From Nocardia vinacea (GTDB lineage Bacteria; Actinomycetota; Actinomycetes; Mycobacteriales; Mycobacteriaceae), in NCBI RefSeq assembly GCF_035920345.1, contig NZ_CP109149.1:2976001-3040000 (forward strand): a stretch of 64,000 bases of DNA, in the 5' to 3' direction. The notes below the pieces were generated by a model. It had not been told where the DNA came from, searched no databases, and saw only the letters and a program-made list of their open reading frames with translations. Both the position numbers and the translations under genes were made by a program. Shown piece by piece: positions 1 through 8,596 of the stretch. How positions within the stretch are numbered: position 1 is the first letter of the stretch; each line of letters starts with the position of its first letter.

Positions 1-642
1 GCCGCCCAACCCGACGGCACGGTGCGCTACACCGCCGACACGGTGGCGACGCTGCGCGCGATGAAGGACGCCACCATCGAGGACGCGCATGCGGTGATGC
101 GGCGAGCGACCCGGGTCGAGGGACTGAGCGTCGACGCGGCCATCGCCAAATACCACGACGATCTCGATCTCATCTCCCGCCAGTACGCGCTGCTGCCCGC
201 CAATACCCGACCCTCTTGTCTGGCTGCCATGCCACATCATCTCGGCGGCGGGCACTACACGCTGTTGCCGCTGGTGGTGGACAAGTTCGTCGAGATCTTC
301 GAACAGCTCGCCGAGCGGATCCGGATCACCGAGACGAGCACGGAGCTGGACGAACTGACCGCCGACGCGCCTGCCAGCGCCGAGGATCGGATCTTCTACG
401 TGCCGGATATGAGCTGTCAGCATTGTGTCCGCACGATCACCGGGGTGCTGGAGACGATGGGCATCAAGGTGATCGAGATAGATCTGCCCAGTAAACGGGT
501 GGTCGCCGAATTCCGCAGTCCGCGCAATCGGGCCCGCGCCTTCGAGTCGATCCGCGACGGCGGCTACAACCCGGTGGCCGAGAAACCGGCGCGAACCGCA
601 TTGGCGTCCACGCGGTCCCAGCCCACGGAAACCGCCGTATGA
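1..642 (+). CDS. HMA-domain protein, 5' end outside window
   Basis: The frame is open from the first base, so the true start probably lies upstream; an internal GTG at 22 is the first possible start inside the window. The last ~80 residues hold a heavy-metal-associated fold with the metal-binding motif MSCQHC followed by VRTITGVLE, as in copper chaperones and P-type ATPase N-termini. The preceding ~115 residues are helical and I do not recognise them. The stop overlaps the start of the next gene (ATGA), so the three genes at the left edge are translationally coupled. A role in metal handling for the cluster product is inferred from the HMA domain only. Confidence 0.75.
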   Translation, partial: AAQPDGTVRYTADTVATLRAMKDATIEDAHAVMRRATRVEGLSVDAAIAKYHDDLDLISRQYALLPANTRPSCLAAMPHHLGGGHYTLLPLVVDKFVEIFEQLAERIRITETSTELDELTADAPASAEDRIFYVPDMSCQHCVRTITGVLETMGIKVIEIDLPSKRVVAEFRSPRNRARAFESIRDGGYNPVAEKPARTALASTRSQPTETAV

Positions 643-2234
643 CGGCACCGCTACCGGCGCTACCCGCGAAGATCCATCCGCTGGTGCGCGCCTTTTTCGA
701 TACCCGCGATGCCGTCGAGGAGACGCTGATTCGCTTCGGATCCCCGATCCACCTGGTGTTTCCACAGGTCTACGCGGAGAACCTGAAACAGTTGCGCGCC
801 GTACTCGACAGCAGGGGCGCGCGCTACCGAATCTGCTACGCGCACAAGGTGAATCAATCCAGAGCCCTGGTACGCACCGCCGAACATGCTGGTATCGCCA
901 TCGATGTCGCTTCCCCGCAGGAGTTGGCCAGTGCCATCGGGGCCGGATTCGGTCCGATGCGGATCGAGGTGACCGGGCCGAAAGGTGAAGCGTTCCTGCG
1001 TGATCTGATCGACTGCGGTGTCACCATCAATGTCGACAATCTGTGGGAGCTGCGGCGGATCACCGAATTGGCCGGTGACCGCGCGAGAGTTCCGGTGCTG
1101 CTGCGGGTTTCCGGATTCGACGAGACAGCGGTGAGCCGGTTCGGTGTGCCGCTGGCCCATGTGGACCAGGCCCTGGATCTGCTGTCGGCCAATCGCCGGC
1201 GAATCACGTTCCTCGGCTTCGCCTTTCATATCGACTCCGGTGACGCCGCGGAACGCATCCGAGCCATCGACGCCTGCCTCGAGCTGGTCGAGCGCGCCTA
1301 CGGCCGCGGACTCGGCCCGTCGGTGCTGAATATCGGCGGCGGCTTCCGACAGGTGTTCACCGCCGACGCGGACCGATTCGACGGGTACGTGCGGGCGCTG
1401 CGCGAATCGCTGCTCGGCCGCGGCGAATCGATGAGCTGGTCGAACAATACCTTCGGCTATCACGTGGATGATGGTGCGGTGCACGGAATTCCGGTCTTCC
1501 ACAAGTACGCGAACACCGTGCCCGCGACTGCGATGTTGAACGATCTGCTCGGCGCGCCGCTGGAGCGACACGGTGGCCGCACCGTGGCCCAGGTGGCCGG
1601 CGACAATATGCTCGATATCTGGTTGGAGCCGGGCAAGGCGCTGGTCGATCATGCGGGGGTGACTGTGTCACGGGTGGAGTTCGTCAAGGAACTCGCCGAT
1701 GGCACAGTGCTGGTGAATCTGGATCTGAGCCGGGATCAGGTGACCCCGGCGGATCAGGAGGTCATGGTCGATCCGGTGATCCTGCCGAGTGTCGTGCATA
1801 TGCCGAGCAGCGCTCCCGTTCGCAACGCCGTACCTGGCGATGACGTAACCCCGCTGCGCAGCGCCGCCGACACCACGCCGACCTTGCGTCCGGTGGTCGA
1901 ATCCGGGCCGGTCGGTGTGTATTTCGCCGGACGCCTGTGCCTGGAACGCGACCTGATCACCAATCACAAAGTCTGGCTACCCGAGTGCCCGCGCCAGGGC
2001 GATCTGGTGGTGTTCCCGAATACCGGCGCCTATCACATGGACCTGTCCGCGGCCTCGGCGTCCATGCACGCACTGCCCGCGAAACTCGCTGTCGTGCACC
2101 GCGCGGGCAGTTTCCAGGTCTACCGCGATACCGATTACGAACCGCTCATACCCGTCGGTCTGCCGCCACCGCGCCGCACTCCCCCGCGCGGCCCGCGTCG
2201 TCCGCTGCCGCGCCGACCCTCCGGAGCGCCATAG
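639..2234 (+). CDS. Y4yA-family PLP-dependent enzyme (fold type III)
   Basis: A protein of 531 residues resembling diaminopimelate/ornithine decarboxylases. The PLP lysine is in YAHKVNQS near residue 69, a glycine-rich phosphate loop (NIGGGFR) lies near residue 230, and GRLCLERD near residue 430 matches the C-terminal cysteine segment of this fold. Length and arrangement fit the Y4yA subgroup, which in rhizobia sits beside a cysteine-synthase homologue and siderophore-synthetase-like genes. Decarboxylation or racemisation of an amino acid intermediate is the family expectation; the substrate is unknown. The ATG overlaps the upstream stop by four bases and the stop overlaps the next GTG. The last ~30 residues are an Arg/Pro-rich tail. 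Confidence 0.8.
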   Translation: MTAPLPALPAKIHPLVRAFFDTRDAVEETLIRFGSPIHLVFPQVYAENLKQLRAVLDSRGARYRICYAHKVNQSRALVRTAEHAGIAIDVASPQELASAIGAGFGPMRIEVTGPKGEAFLRDLIDCGVTINVDNLWELRRITELAGDRARVPVLLRVSGFDETAVSRFGVPLAHVDQALDLLSANRRRITFLGFAFHIDSGDAAERIRAIDACLELVERAYGRGLGPSVLNIGGGFRQVFTADADRFDGYVRALRESLLGRGESMSWSNNTFGYHVDDGAVHGIPVFHKYANTVPATAMLNDLLGAPLERHGGRTVAQVAGDNMLDIWLEPGKALVDHAGVTVSRVEFVKELADGTVLVNLDLSRDQVTPADQEVMVDPVILPSVVHMPSSAPVRNAVPGDDVTPLRSAADTTPTLRPVVESGPVGVYFAGRLCLERDLITNHKVWLPECPRQGDLVVFPNTGAYHMDLSAASASMHALPAKLAVVHRAGSFQVYRDTDYEPLIPVGLPPPRRTPPRGPRRPLPRRPSGAP

Positions 2235-3553
2235 TGCGCTACGACCACATCACCGAGCTGATCGGCAATACGCCGCTGCTGCGGCTGGACCCGACCGTGC
2301 ACGGCCTGGCCAATGTCGAGCTATACGCGAAACTGGAGTCGCACAATCCCTTCGGCTCGGTCAAGGACCGGGTGGCCTGGGGCATGATCCGCGACGATCT
2401 CGACGAGATCCGTGCGAGCGGGCAGACACTCATCGAGGCGTCGAGCGGCAATACCGCCAAGGCGCTGCGCATTCTCGGCGTGATACACGGCATCGGCCTG
2501 CGCGCGGTGACCAATCGGATCAAGGTTTCCGAAGTGCGAGATCTGCTGCAGCTGTTCGGCACCGAGATCGTGGAGTTGCCCGGGCTGTCCGAATGTCCGG
2601 ATCCGACCACACCGAACGATGTGTATTCGGTGATCGAGGCGACCATGTCCAAGGAGCCGGGCGCCTACCATCACGCCTCGCAGTACACCAATGAGAAGAA
2701 TATCGAGGCGCATCACCACGGTACCGGCCGCGAGATCCATGAGGATCTGGCCGCCGACGACATCACCCGCGTCGACTATCTGATCGGTGGGCTCGGCACC
2801 ACCGGTTCCACCCGAGGCACCGCCACCTATCTGCGCAAGCACAATCCCGAATTGCGTTGTATCGCCGTGGTTTCCGATCGGTCGGACTTCATACCCGGTA
2901 TCCGCTCGGAGAGCGAGATGTGGGATGTCGGGCTGTTCCAACCCGATTTCTACGACCGTATCGTCACCATCGATTCCACCCGCGCGGTGGATGCCACCCT
3001 GGCGCTGGCCACCGGGTACGGCATCCTGGCCGGTCCGACCAGCGGCGCGAGCTATGCCGCCGCGCTGGAAATCCTTGGTGAGCAGGCACTTTCATCGAAC
3101 GAACCGGTGGTCGCGGTCTTCATCGTCTGTGATCGGCTCGAGCCGTACCTGTCCTATATCAAGAAGCGCAAGCCGGGGCTCTTCGACCGCGCCGATCGCC
3201 GCCGTGCACCCACCCCGGCCGAACTCGCGGCGACACCGGCCGTGTCCCCACAGGAATTGGCCGAACTGGACCGCACCGCCCGGCCCACCATCGTGGACAC
3301 CCGCGGCGCGATGGCCTATCGCATCGGCCATGTGCCGGGCGCGATCAATATCCGCGACGACCAACTCGACGATATGTTCACCCACGGCATCCCGTTCTCC
3401 CGATCGCGCCCACTGGTCTTCGTCTGTCCGGTCGGCGAACTATCGCTGCGCTTCGCCGCCATCGCCCGCCAGGACGGCTTCGACGCCAGCAGCCTCGGCG
3501 GCGGGATCGTCGCCTGGCGCGATGCCGGATTCGCGCTCGAACGCGGCAACTGA
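2234..3553 (+). CDS. Cysteine-synthase-like PLP enzyme fused to rhodanese domain
   Basis: GTG at 2234 overlaps the previous TAG by one base and gives 439 residues beginning MRYDHITELIGNTPLL, the usual N-terminus of beta-replacing PLP enzymes. SVKDRVA holds the PLP lysine and SSGNT the substrate loop; GGLGTTGSTRG binds phosphate. Residues ~345-439 form a rhodanese domain with DTRGAMAYRIGHVPGA and a catalytic cysteine in VFVCPVGE. SbnA-like members of this fold make diaminopropionate precursors for metallophores. The fused rhodanese suggests a sulfur donor or persulfide step. The exact reaction is not readable from sequence. Confidence 0.83.
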   Translation: MRYDHITELIGNTPLLRLDPTVHGLANVELYAKLESHNPFGSVKDRVAWGMIRDDLDEIRASGQTLIEASSGNTAKALRILGVIHGIGLRAVTNRIKVSEVRDLLQLFGTEIVELPGLSECPDPTTPNDVYSVIEATMSKEPGAYHHASQYTNEKNIEAHHHGTGREIHEDLAADDITRVDYLIGGLGTTGSTRGTATYLRKHNPELRCIAVVSDRSDFIPGIRSESEMWDVGLFQPDFYDRIVTIDSTRAVDATLALATGYGILAGPTSGASYAAALEILGEQALSSNEPVVAVFIVCDRLEPYLSYIKKRKPGLFDRADRRRAPTPAELAATPAVSPQELAELDRTARPTIVDTRGAMAYRIGHVPGAINIRDDQLDDMFTHGIPFSRSRPLVFVCPVGELSLRFAAIARQDGFDASSLGGGIVAWRDAGFALERGN

Positions 3554-3613
3554 TCCCGATCGGTGTGGCCCAGCCCTGAGCCGGTCATTGCGGCCAGGCA
3601 TTAGTGTGGGCGG

Positions 3614-4240
3614 GTGCAAAAAGGCCAGGAATCAGTTGACGATGCCGGTCCTCGGATCTGGGGCGGTACGACGCTCACCGAACGTCGAGAGGCACGCCGC
3701 TCCGCGCTGCTCGAGGCCGCGCTCGACCTGATCGGAGAATCGGGCGCGGGCGGTGTCACCATGCGCGCGGTATGCCGACGCGCCAATCTCACCGACCGGT
3801 ACTTCTACGAGAGTTTCGCCAGCCGCGACGAACTGCTGGATGTGCTCTACCGGCAGGTCGCCGACGAATTCCTGGAACCGATGACGGCGTTCGCCGCCGC
3901 CGATCCCTCCCGCGACCGGGTGCTGTCGGAGATCCTCGTCGACAAGGTGCTCGCCGATCCGCGCAAGTCCCGGCTGTTCCTGGTCGAACCGTACTCGAGT
4001 ACCGGCCTCGGCCAGACCACCATCGCGGTCATGCCGGTCTTCACCAAGGTCCTGCAGGACCACCTGTTCGCTCATATCGATGATCCGGTGCGGCGCAGAC
4101 TGGCCGCGCTCACCATGGCCAGCGGTAACGCGGGCATGTTCTCGGCGTGGTTGAACGGATCGCTGCGCGCCACCCGCGAGCAGGTGATCGACCACTGCGT
4201 GGCCACGCTCGCCGCCTACCGTTCGCTCTACCAGTCCTGA
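3614..4240 (+). CDS. TetR/AcrR-family transcriptional regulator
   Basis: A protein of 208 residues. The N-terminal helix-turn-helix is clear (LLEAALDLIGESGAGGVTM, then ANLTDRYFYESFASRDEL), followed by an all-helical ligand domain. It starts at GTG 3614; the first ~18 residues before TLTERREARRSAL are non-conserved and a later start is possible. It lies 60 bases after the PLP operon on the same strand and ~500 bases before mgtC, and its target cannot be read from the sequence. No convincing palindrome was found in front of it. Confidence 0.85.
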   Translation: MQKGQESVDDAGPRIWGGTTLTERREARRSALLEAALDLIGESGAGGVTMRAVCRRANLTDRYFYESFASRDELLDVLYRQVADEFLEPMTAFAAADPSRDRVLSEILVDKVLADPRKSRLFLVEPYSSTGLGQTTIAVMPVFTKVLQDHLFAHIDDPVRRRLAALTMASGNAGMFSAWLNGSLRATREQVIDHCVATLAAYRSLYQS

Positions 4241-4339
4241 TTCGGTCCGCATTCGGCTCCCGCGCAGCGCGATTGGACGTTGCGCGGCGCACACCGGGTT
4301 GCGAGGCCGGCCACGCGGGTGTTTACTTGCCAACGCAAG

Positions 4340-4475
4340 GTGCCGATCGTTCGCTGAGGCTCCTTCACGGATATAGGCCAGCGACCCCGAACGTCGAGAG
4401 ACGCCCCGGGTCAGGACAGATCTCCCCGGCCTAAGGGGTGATCCCGATTGGCTCCCGATGTAGTCGGGTTCACGC
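4340..4475 (+). promoter_or_regulatory. M-box magnesium riboswitch
   Basis: The segment contains the conserved M-box (ykoK leader) core in order: CTGAGGCTCCT near 4354, GAACGTCGAGAGACGCC near 4389, a CCCGGGTCAGGACAG block near 4406, then CCGGCCTAAGGGGTGAT and GGCTCCCG. The same words occur in the actinobacterial M-boxes placed before Mg2+-related genes. It lies ~270 bases upstream of mgtC on the same strand, the expected context. M-boxes switch expression off at high Mg2+; whether this one acts by intrinsic or Rho-dependent termination is not evident, since no GC hairpin with a T tract follows it. Confidence 0.88.
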
Positions 4476-4609
4476 CGTGAAGTGCCAAAGGTCTTACGAG
4501 GAGAGGCTTTGACCGGTGGTTTTATCGGATTCCTCTGATGTGCTCTGCGACGTTGGCACACGACGTCCGGCTGTGCCGTGCGTCCGATCGAAGGAAGGAG
4601 GTGAGCCGG

Positions 4610-4702
4610 ATGTCCGGCGGTGATAGTTCCAGACCCCCGTTAGCCGAATATTCACCCGGCGACACCTCCGCAGCGGCGCTCCGGCACGGGTCCAGTCCGT
4701 AG
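4610..4702 (+). CDS. Putative leader peptide between M-box and mgtC
   Basis: ATG at 4610 is preceded by a near-perfect ribosome binding site (AAGGAAGGAGGTGA, 4591-4604) and opens a 30-residue frame, MSGGDSSRPPLAEYSPGDTS and on to a TAG at 4702, 43 bases before mgtC. It carries Pro-Pro near its start and an acidic residue. An in-frame ATG at 4538 would extend it to 54 residues but has no comparable binding site. In enterobacteria, proline-bearing leader peptides before mgtA and mgtC add translation-based Mg2+ or proline sensing; the same role here is inference from position and the strong ribosome binding site. Confidence 0.5.
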   Translation: MSGGDSSRPPLAEYSPGDTSAAALRHGSSP

Positions 4703-4745
4703 CCTGCTGTTCGATGGTGCGCTTGACCTGGTCAGGGAGTGCGTG

Positions 4746-5465
4746 ATGTCAACGGTAGAGATGATCCTGCGGCTGCTGGCCGGTGTCGGCTTGGGCGCGG
4801 TGATCGGATTCGAGCGGCAGTATCGGGCCAGGATGGCGGGGCTGCGCACCAATGCGCTCGTTGCGGCAGGTGCGACACTGTTCGTCCTGCTCTCTGCGCA
4901 CGGTTTCCACGGCGGTACCGCCGATCCGACCCGGGTGGCCGCGCAGATCGTCTCCGGTATCGGTTTCCTCGGCGCGGGTGTGATCATCCGCGACGGTTTG
5001 AATGTGCGCGGGCTCAATACCGCTGCGACACTGTGGTGTTCGGCCGCCGTCGGCGCGCTGGCCGGTGCGGGCATGTTCACCACTGCTGCCGCGGGCGCGG
5101 TGGCGGTAATGGTGGTCAATATCGCGCTGCGCGCCGCCGGGCGTGCGGTGGACCGCCAGCCCGATGCCGCCGCAGAACAACCCGCGTCCTACGTGTTCGT
5201 CGCGGTGACCAACGATGAGCAGGAAGCCCAAGTACGGGCACTGCTGGTTCAGGCGTTGACCCGCACCGACTTTCGACTGCTCTCGGTGTCCAGCGCGAAT
5301 ACCGAAATCCCGGGTCGAGTGGAGGTACGCGCCGAACTCACCGGTGACCAGCGCGACGACCGGCAGATGGAATCGGCAGTGAGTCGGCTCAGCCTGGAAC
5401 CATCGGTGACCAGTGTCGGCTGGCATATTTCGGTCGACGACACCGCGGACGGAGCTCGGGCATGA
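4746..5465 (+). CDS. mgtC: MgtC/SapB-family inner membrane protein
   Basis: ATG 4746 with AGGGAG seven bases upstream is preferred over GTG 4743. The protein has 239 residues: about 140 residues of hydrophobic helices with the family signatures GVGLGAVIGFERQ, GLRTNALVA, SGIGFLGAGVI and GLNTAATLW, then a soluble ACT-like C-terminal domain (~150-230). MgtC proteins support growth at low Mg2+ and in macrophages by modulating membrane ATPase and ion homeostasis. Control by the upstream M-box fits that role. The stop overlaps the ATG of a truncated ABC permease (ATGA), showing that mgtC once headed a longer transporter operon. Confidence 0.92.
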   Translation: MSTVEMILRLLAGVGLGAVIGFERQYRARMAGLRTNALVAAGATLFVLLSAHGFHGGTADPTRVAAQIVSGIGFLGAGVIIRDGLNVRGLNTAATLWCSAAVGALAGAGMFTTAAAGAVAVMVVNIALRAAGRAVDRQPDAAAEQPASYVFVAVTNDEQEAQVRALLVQALTRTDFRLLSVSSANTEIPGRVEVRAELTGDQRDDRQMESAVSRLSLEPSVTSVGWHISVDDTADGARA

Positions 5466-5608
5466 CTCCGCTGCGCTCCTATCTCTCTCGGGATGCCCTC
5501 GATCGGCCACGCAATCGGCGGGCGGATGTGGTGGTGTTCGTCGGTGCGGCAGTCCTGATCTGGGCAATCGTGCGGATCTCGACGAGTATTGCGGTGCCGT
5601 TCGACGAA
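5462..5608 (+). pseudogene. Truncated ABC permease N-terminus
   Basis: The frame begins at an ATG overlapping the mgtC stop and reads MTPLRSYLSRDALDRPRNRR followed by one hydrophobic helix (VVVFVGAAVLIWAIVRIS). This is the start typical of large permeases paired with nitrate/taurine-type ATPases that carry an AAA-associated C-terminal domain. After ~48 residues similarity stops and the DNA passes into ATPase sequence in another frame. Almost the whole permease has been deleted. The identification rests on one short segment plus the ATPase that follows. Confidence 0.6.
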
Positions 5609-5800
5609 ACCACAACTGCGAGACGAACTGCGCGTGCTCGACGGGATCGACCTACGACTGCGCAGCGGTGAGATCGTCGCGCTGCTGTGGCGTCCGGATT
5701 CGGGCAAGTCCACGCTGCTGCGCATTACCGCCGGACTCATCGCACCGTCCAGCGGCCACGTCCGCTATCGCGGTACCGAACTCAACCGGCCAGGGTGTGA
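5609..5800 (+). pseudogene. ABC transporter ATPase, N-terminal fragment
   Basis: The frame reads LRVLDGIDLRLRSGEIVALL, then WRPDSGKSTLLR and AGLIAPSSGHVRYRG, the first ~65 residues of an ABC ATPase. The Walker A glycine region is damaged (WRPDSGKST in place of GxSGSGKST). It breaks off near 5795 after LNRPG. The C-terminal AAA-associated domain expected for this ATPase class appears at 17841-18158 on the same strand, so the two pieces probably come from one gene separated by an insertion with loss of the middle. Confidence 0.7.
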
Positions 5801-5936
5801 AACCACCCAGCCATCGGCAATCAAGATCCGACCGGTGGGTTCAATGCGCTGTGTGCGGCGGCGAACGTCTCAATTGCCGGTACCCGAACCGTGACCGCGG
5901 AGCTCGCTGGCCGGTCCGCAAATCCCTGCACTCTTC

Positions 5937-6083
5937 CTGCCCGACACCGTCATCCGGCGCTGGGGGCTACGCCACTGCGCCGCCGCCGAAGTCGTGCAGA
6001 AGCTGCTCGGACACGCCAGCATCAGCACCACCGTCGACACCTACACCGGGATGCGGGCGGCCCGATCCACGAACACGAGGCGT
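5937..6083 (+). pseudogene. Tyrosine recombinase C-terminal remnant
   Basis: The frame reads RRWGLRHCAAAEVVQKLLGH, then ASISTTVDTYTGM. It keeps box II of phage-type integrases (LRH, then LLGHASISTT) and the nucleophile tyrosine in DTYT. Nothing upstream encodes the remainder of the enzyme and no start codon is plausible. It lies ~140 bases after the point where the ABC ATPase is interrupted, as expected for debris of the element that inserted there. Confidence 0.72.
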
Positions 6084-6278
6084 GGCTCGGCGAGATCGCA
6101 GGATCGATCTGACGTTGTCCTTCTTGCGGCAAAAGCGCTCGGAGACAGAGCGATTGGCCGGGTGGCACCCGCCAGGTCCGTCATGATCGCCCTGGCGCCA
6201 CCGCCCAGCAGGGGCTAGGAGAACGAACCCAACGCCCTTGCGGGACAGCCCGGATCGGTGGTCCCGCAAGGCAGCGCC

Positions 6279-6641
6279 TCACCTCAGCGGGGCCATCCAC
6301 GGGACTGCGTTGTGAGCAAAGCTCTGCTTGACCGGCACCAGGTCGGCATGATCATCCAAGGCCGTGATCGTGACCCCCACCATGCCGGCTTCATCCCCCT
6401 TGGACGCGACCGAGGAACCGCGCTTCGGACAGAACCCGCGGCAGATCTGCGGGAAGGTCTCGAACCAGGTCGGTTCCCCGCCCGGACCGGTCCACGCGAA
6501 TCCTTCCTCCGGGAACGACACCCACGACATTACCGGGGCGCCTGAAAGCCTCTGGCAGTGCTCGCACGAGCACAGATGAGGGAAGTCCGGGTCGCCGGTC
6601 GCGGAGAAACGGATATTGCCGCAGAGACAGCCGCCGTTCAC
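6279..6641 (-). CDS. GFA family protein (CENP-V/GFA zinc fold)
   Basis: GTG at 6641 preceded by AAGAAGGAG gives 120 residues starting MNGGCLCGNIRFSATG. The GCLCGNIR start, then CSCEHCQRLSGAP, and FCPKRGSSVAS correspond to the zinc-binding cysteine pattern of the glutathione-dependent formaldehyde-activating (GFA) family, although the usual third CxxC is reduced to one cysteine (FCPKRGS for FCxxCGS). Most family members have no established reaction. It stands alone on the minus strand among recombinase remnants, so it was probably acquired with the island. Confidence 0.83.
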   Translation of the reverse strand: MNGGCLCGNIRFSATGDPDFPHLCSCEHCQRLSGAPVMSWVSFPEEGFAWTGPGGEPTWFETFPQICRGFCPKRGSSVASKGDEAGMVGVTITALDDHADLVPVKQSFAHNAVPWMAPLR

Positions 6642-6792
6642 ATCGCTCCTTCTTGCTGGACACCATGTCGTTTCATCCAAGGCCGCGCGTTGTTGATCAA
6701 CGACACCCGACGCTCGGCAAGGCCTTCGCCGTCGCGGCACCGAGCAGACATGGTCACTCTGTCACACAGCCGACGGCGAGTTCGCTTGCATA

Positions 6793-7794
6793 GTGCAGAG
6801 CAGCTTGTGTGAGATGTTCGCTTCTGCGGCCGGACCCAGCGCAATGGCCCAGGCTGGAAGAGATCCGCGACAATCTCCAAGTCCGCATCATCGAGGCCGA
6901 ACGCGAGGGCCGGCTCGGCTAAGTCGAGGGCCTCAGGTCAGCTACAGCGGCGTCAAGGACAAGCTCGCCCAGATCAACACCACCCGTGTTTGGTCAGCTG
7001 AGCGGCGGTTCCATGTCGGCGATGTCGCCTGGGGATGGCACTCGATCTCCAGTGCACAGACGGTGTTTCGCGTGTCGATTTGGGAGGAACACGGCGTGGT
7101 GCTGGCGTGGGCATGGGTGGAGCTGCCCGGCCACGTCGAGTTCCTCGTCGATCCGGACGCTGTCGAGCTGCTGCCCCAGCTGCTCGACTGGTTCGAGACG
7201 GTGGCCACAGGCCCCGCGCTGTCGTGTCAGGTGATGGAGGGCGATCGTCACCAGCGTCGGGCGTTGACTCAGCGCGGCTACACGGCGCAGGAAGCTGGGC
7301 CGTTTTTCCGCCGCCATGTCCACGATCTGGCAGGCCTCCCAGCGCCGTCACTGCCGGATGGGTTCGCGATCAGCCATGTCGCCAGCGGCGACGCCGAACG
7401 GCGGGCGGCCGTGCACCGCGCCGGCTGGTCCGACTTCGGCTCCCGCCTCACCACAGAGAGCTACCGCAACGTCATGGCCGCCTACCCCTACCGCAAGCAG
7501 ACCGACCTCGTCGTCCTCGCACCCGACGGCGAGTGGGTGGCCTCGGCACTGGGCTGGTACGACGAGATCAACAAGGTCGGCCTCGTCGAGCCGGTCTCCT
7601 GCGCTCCCGCGTTCAGAGGCATCGGTCTGGCCAAAGCAGTCAATATCGCCCTCCTACATGCATTCCGATCACTCGGAGCGACCCAGTCGGCGATCCTGCC
7701 CCGCGGCGACCAGGCATACCCGGTGCCAGCGCGCCTTTATCAGTCCATCGGCTACCAGCCCGGCCCCCGCACCCTGCACTACGCGCGGAACTGA
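6793..7794 (+). CDS. GNAT-family acetyltransferase, start uncertain
   Basis: The frame is open from GTG 6793 (333 residues), but the first ~60 residues are out-of-frame recombinase debris, so the native N-terminus is probably lost or lies near residue 65-90 (GTG 7063 is one option). Recognisable sequence starts around RVWSAERRFHVGDVAWGW. The C-terminal half is a GNAT domain: SALGWYDEINKVGLVEPVSC, then APAFRGIGLAKAVNIALLH as the acetyl-CoA loop (RGIGLA) and ARLYQSIGY near the end. The N-terminal half may be a degenerate second GNAT fold. The substrate is unknown. Confidence 0.75.
   Translation: MQSSLCEMFASAAGPSAMAQAGRDPRQSPSPHHRGRTRGPARLSRGPQVSYSGVKDKLAQINTTRVWSAERRFHVGDVAWGWHSISSAQTVFRVSIWEEHGVVLAWAWVELPGHVEFLVDPDAVELLPQLLDWFETVATGPALSCQVMEGDRHQRRALTQRGYTAQEAGPFFRRHVHDLAGLPAPSLPDGFAISHVASGDAERRAAVHRAGWSDFGSRLTTESYRNVMAAYPYRKQTDLVVLAPDGEWVASALGWYDEINKVGLVEPVSCAPAFRGIGLAKAVNIALLHAFRSLGATQSAILPRGDQAYPVPARLYQSIGYQPGPRTLHYARN
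6854..6985 (+). pseudogene. Recombinase C-terminal remnant with frameshift
   Basis: One frame reads LEEIRDNLQVRIIEAEREGR and meets a stop; a second frame continues as VSYSGVKDKLAQIN. Joined, they match the coiled tail found at the C-terminus of many Streptomyces and Nocardia site-specific integrases (EIRDNL..RI.EAEREGWLGEVEGL..SL.GA.DKL.QI, recalled from the family). It overlaps the 5' part of the acetyltransferase reading frame, which explains why that frame looks artificially long. This is a second recombinase scar in the accessory region. Confidence 0.55.
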
Positions 7795-8044
7795 TCCATC
7801 CAGTGTGCCGCACAGCCCGCGTTGGTCAGCCACGACCAGTGCCGATCTACAAGCCAGTCGAGCGCCTATGCCCGACGGCCACACATCCGGCCGAGCGCCC
7901 TGACAACACAACAGCTGGCCCTGCTCCTCCAGGTACTCGCGGACAGCGAGCAGGCAGCTCAGGTAGTCATTATCAACCGACCCGAACGCGCCCTGAGACC
8001 ATCGTGGACCCACCCGCCGATCTGCCCCCGATACCCTCGACCCC

Positions 8045-8596
8045 ATGATCATCTGGCTGAACGGAACCTTCGGCGCCGGAAAAACCACCACCGCAACAGA
8101 ATTGACTACCCTGCTACCCGGGTCGCGGATCTTCGACACCGAGGAAGTCGGGCTCATGCTCCGCCACGTCCTCGGCACCGAAACCGTCCGGGACTTCCAG
8201 GATTGGCAGCCCTGGCGAGGACTGGTCGTGGCCGCAGCCACACAGATCCTCGACTACGTCGGCGGTGTCCTGGTCATTCCCCAATCCGTTCTCGTCCACC
8301 AATACTGGCAGGAGATCCGCACCGGCCTCGAAACCGCGAGCGTCCCACTGCATCACTTCGTTCTCCACGCCGAACGCGACGAACTGCTCCGCCGCATCGA
8401 AACCGACCCCACAAAACCGAACTCAACATGGCGCCTCGAGCGCCTCGACGACTACGACGCCGCCCGTTCCTGGCACAGCCAGGAAGCACACGTCATCGAC
8501 ACTACCGACTTGCAGCCACGCCGGGTCGCGAAACTGGTTGCCACACAAGCTGATCAAACCCGAACAATAGCGACGGATCGACATCCGACGAACTGA
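8045..8596 (+). CDS. TmrB-like P-loop NTPase
   Basis: A protein of 183 residues starting MIIWLNGTFGAGKTTTATEL, with a Walker A motif (GTFGAGKTT) at residues 7-15, directly at the N-terminus as in small kinases. DTEEVGLMLRHVL, DWQPWRGLV and the later FVLHAERDELLRRIE follow the pattern of the tunicamycin-resistance protein TmrB and related ATP-binding proteins. These are thought to bind or phosphorylate small molecules, but the ligand here is unknown. It lies 250 bases after the acetyltransferase; both could be resistance or detoxification genes carried by the island. Confidence 0.78.
   Translation: MIIWLNGTFGAGKTTTATELTTLLPGSRIFDTEEVGLMLRHVLGTETVRDFQDWQPWRGLVVAAATQILDYVGGVLVIPQSVLVHQYWQEIRTGLETASVPLHHFVLHAERDELLRRIETDPTKPNSTWRLERLDDYDAARSWHSQEAHVIDTTDLQPRRVAKLVATQADQTRTIATDRHPTN

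Noticed and set aside
1937..2233. Upstream extension of the cysteine-synthase/rhodanese gene
   Set aside because: It lies entirely inside the Y4yA gene in another frame; the GTG at 2234 begins the conserved N-terminus.
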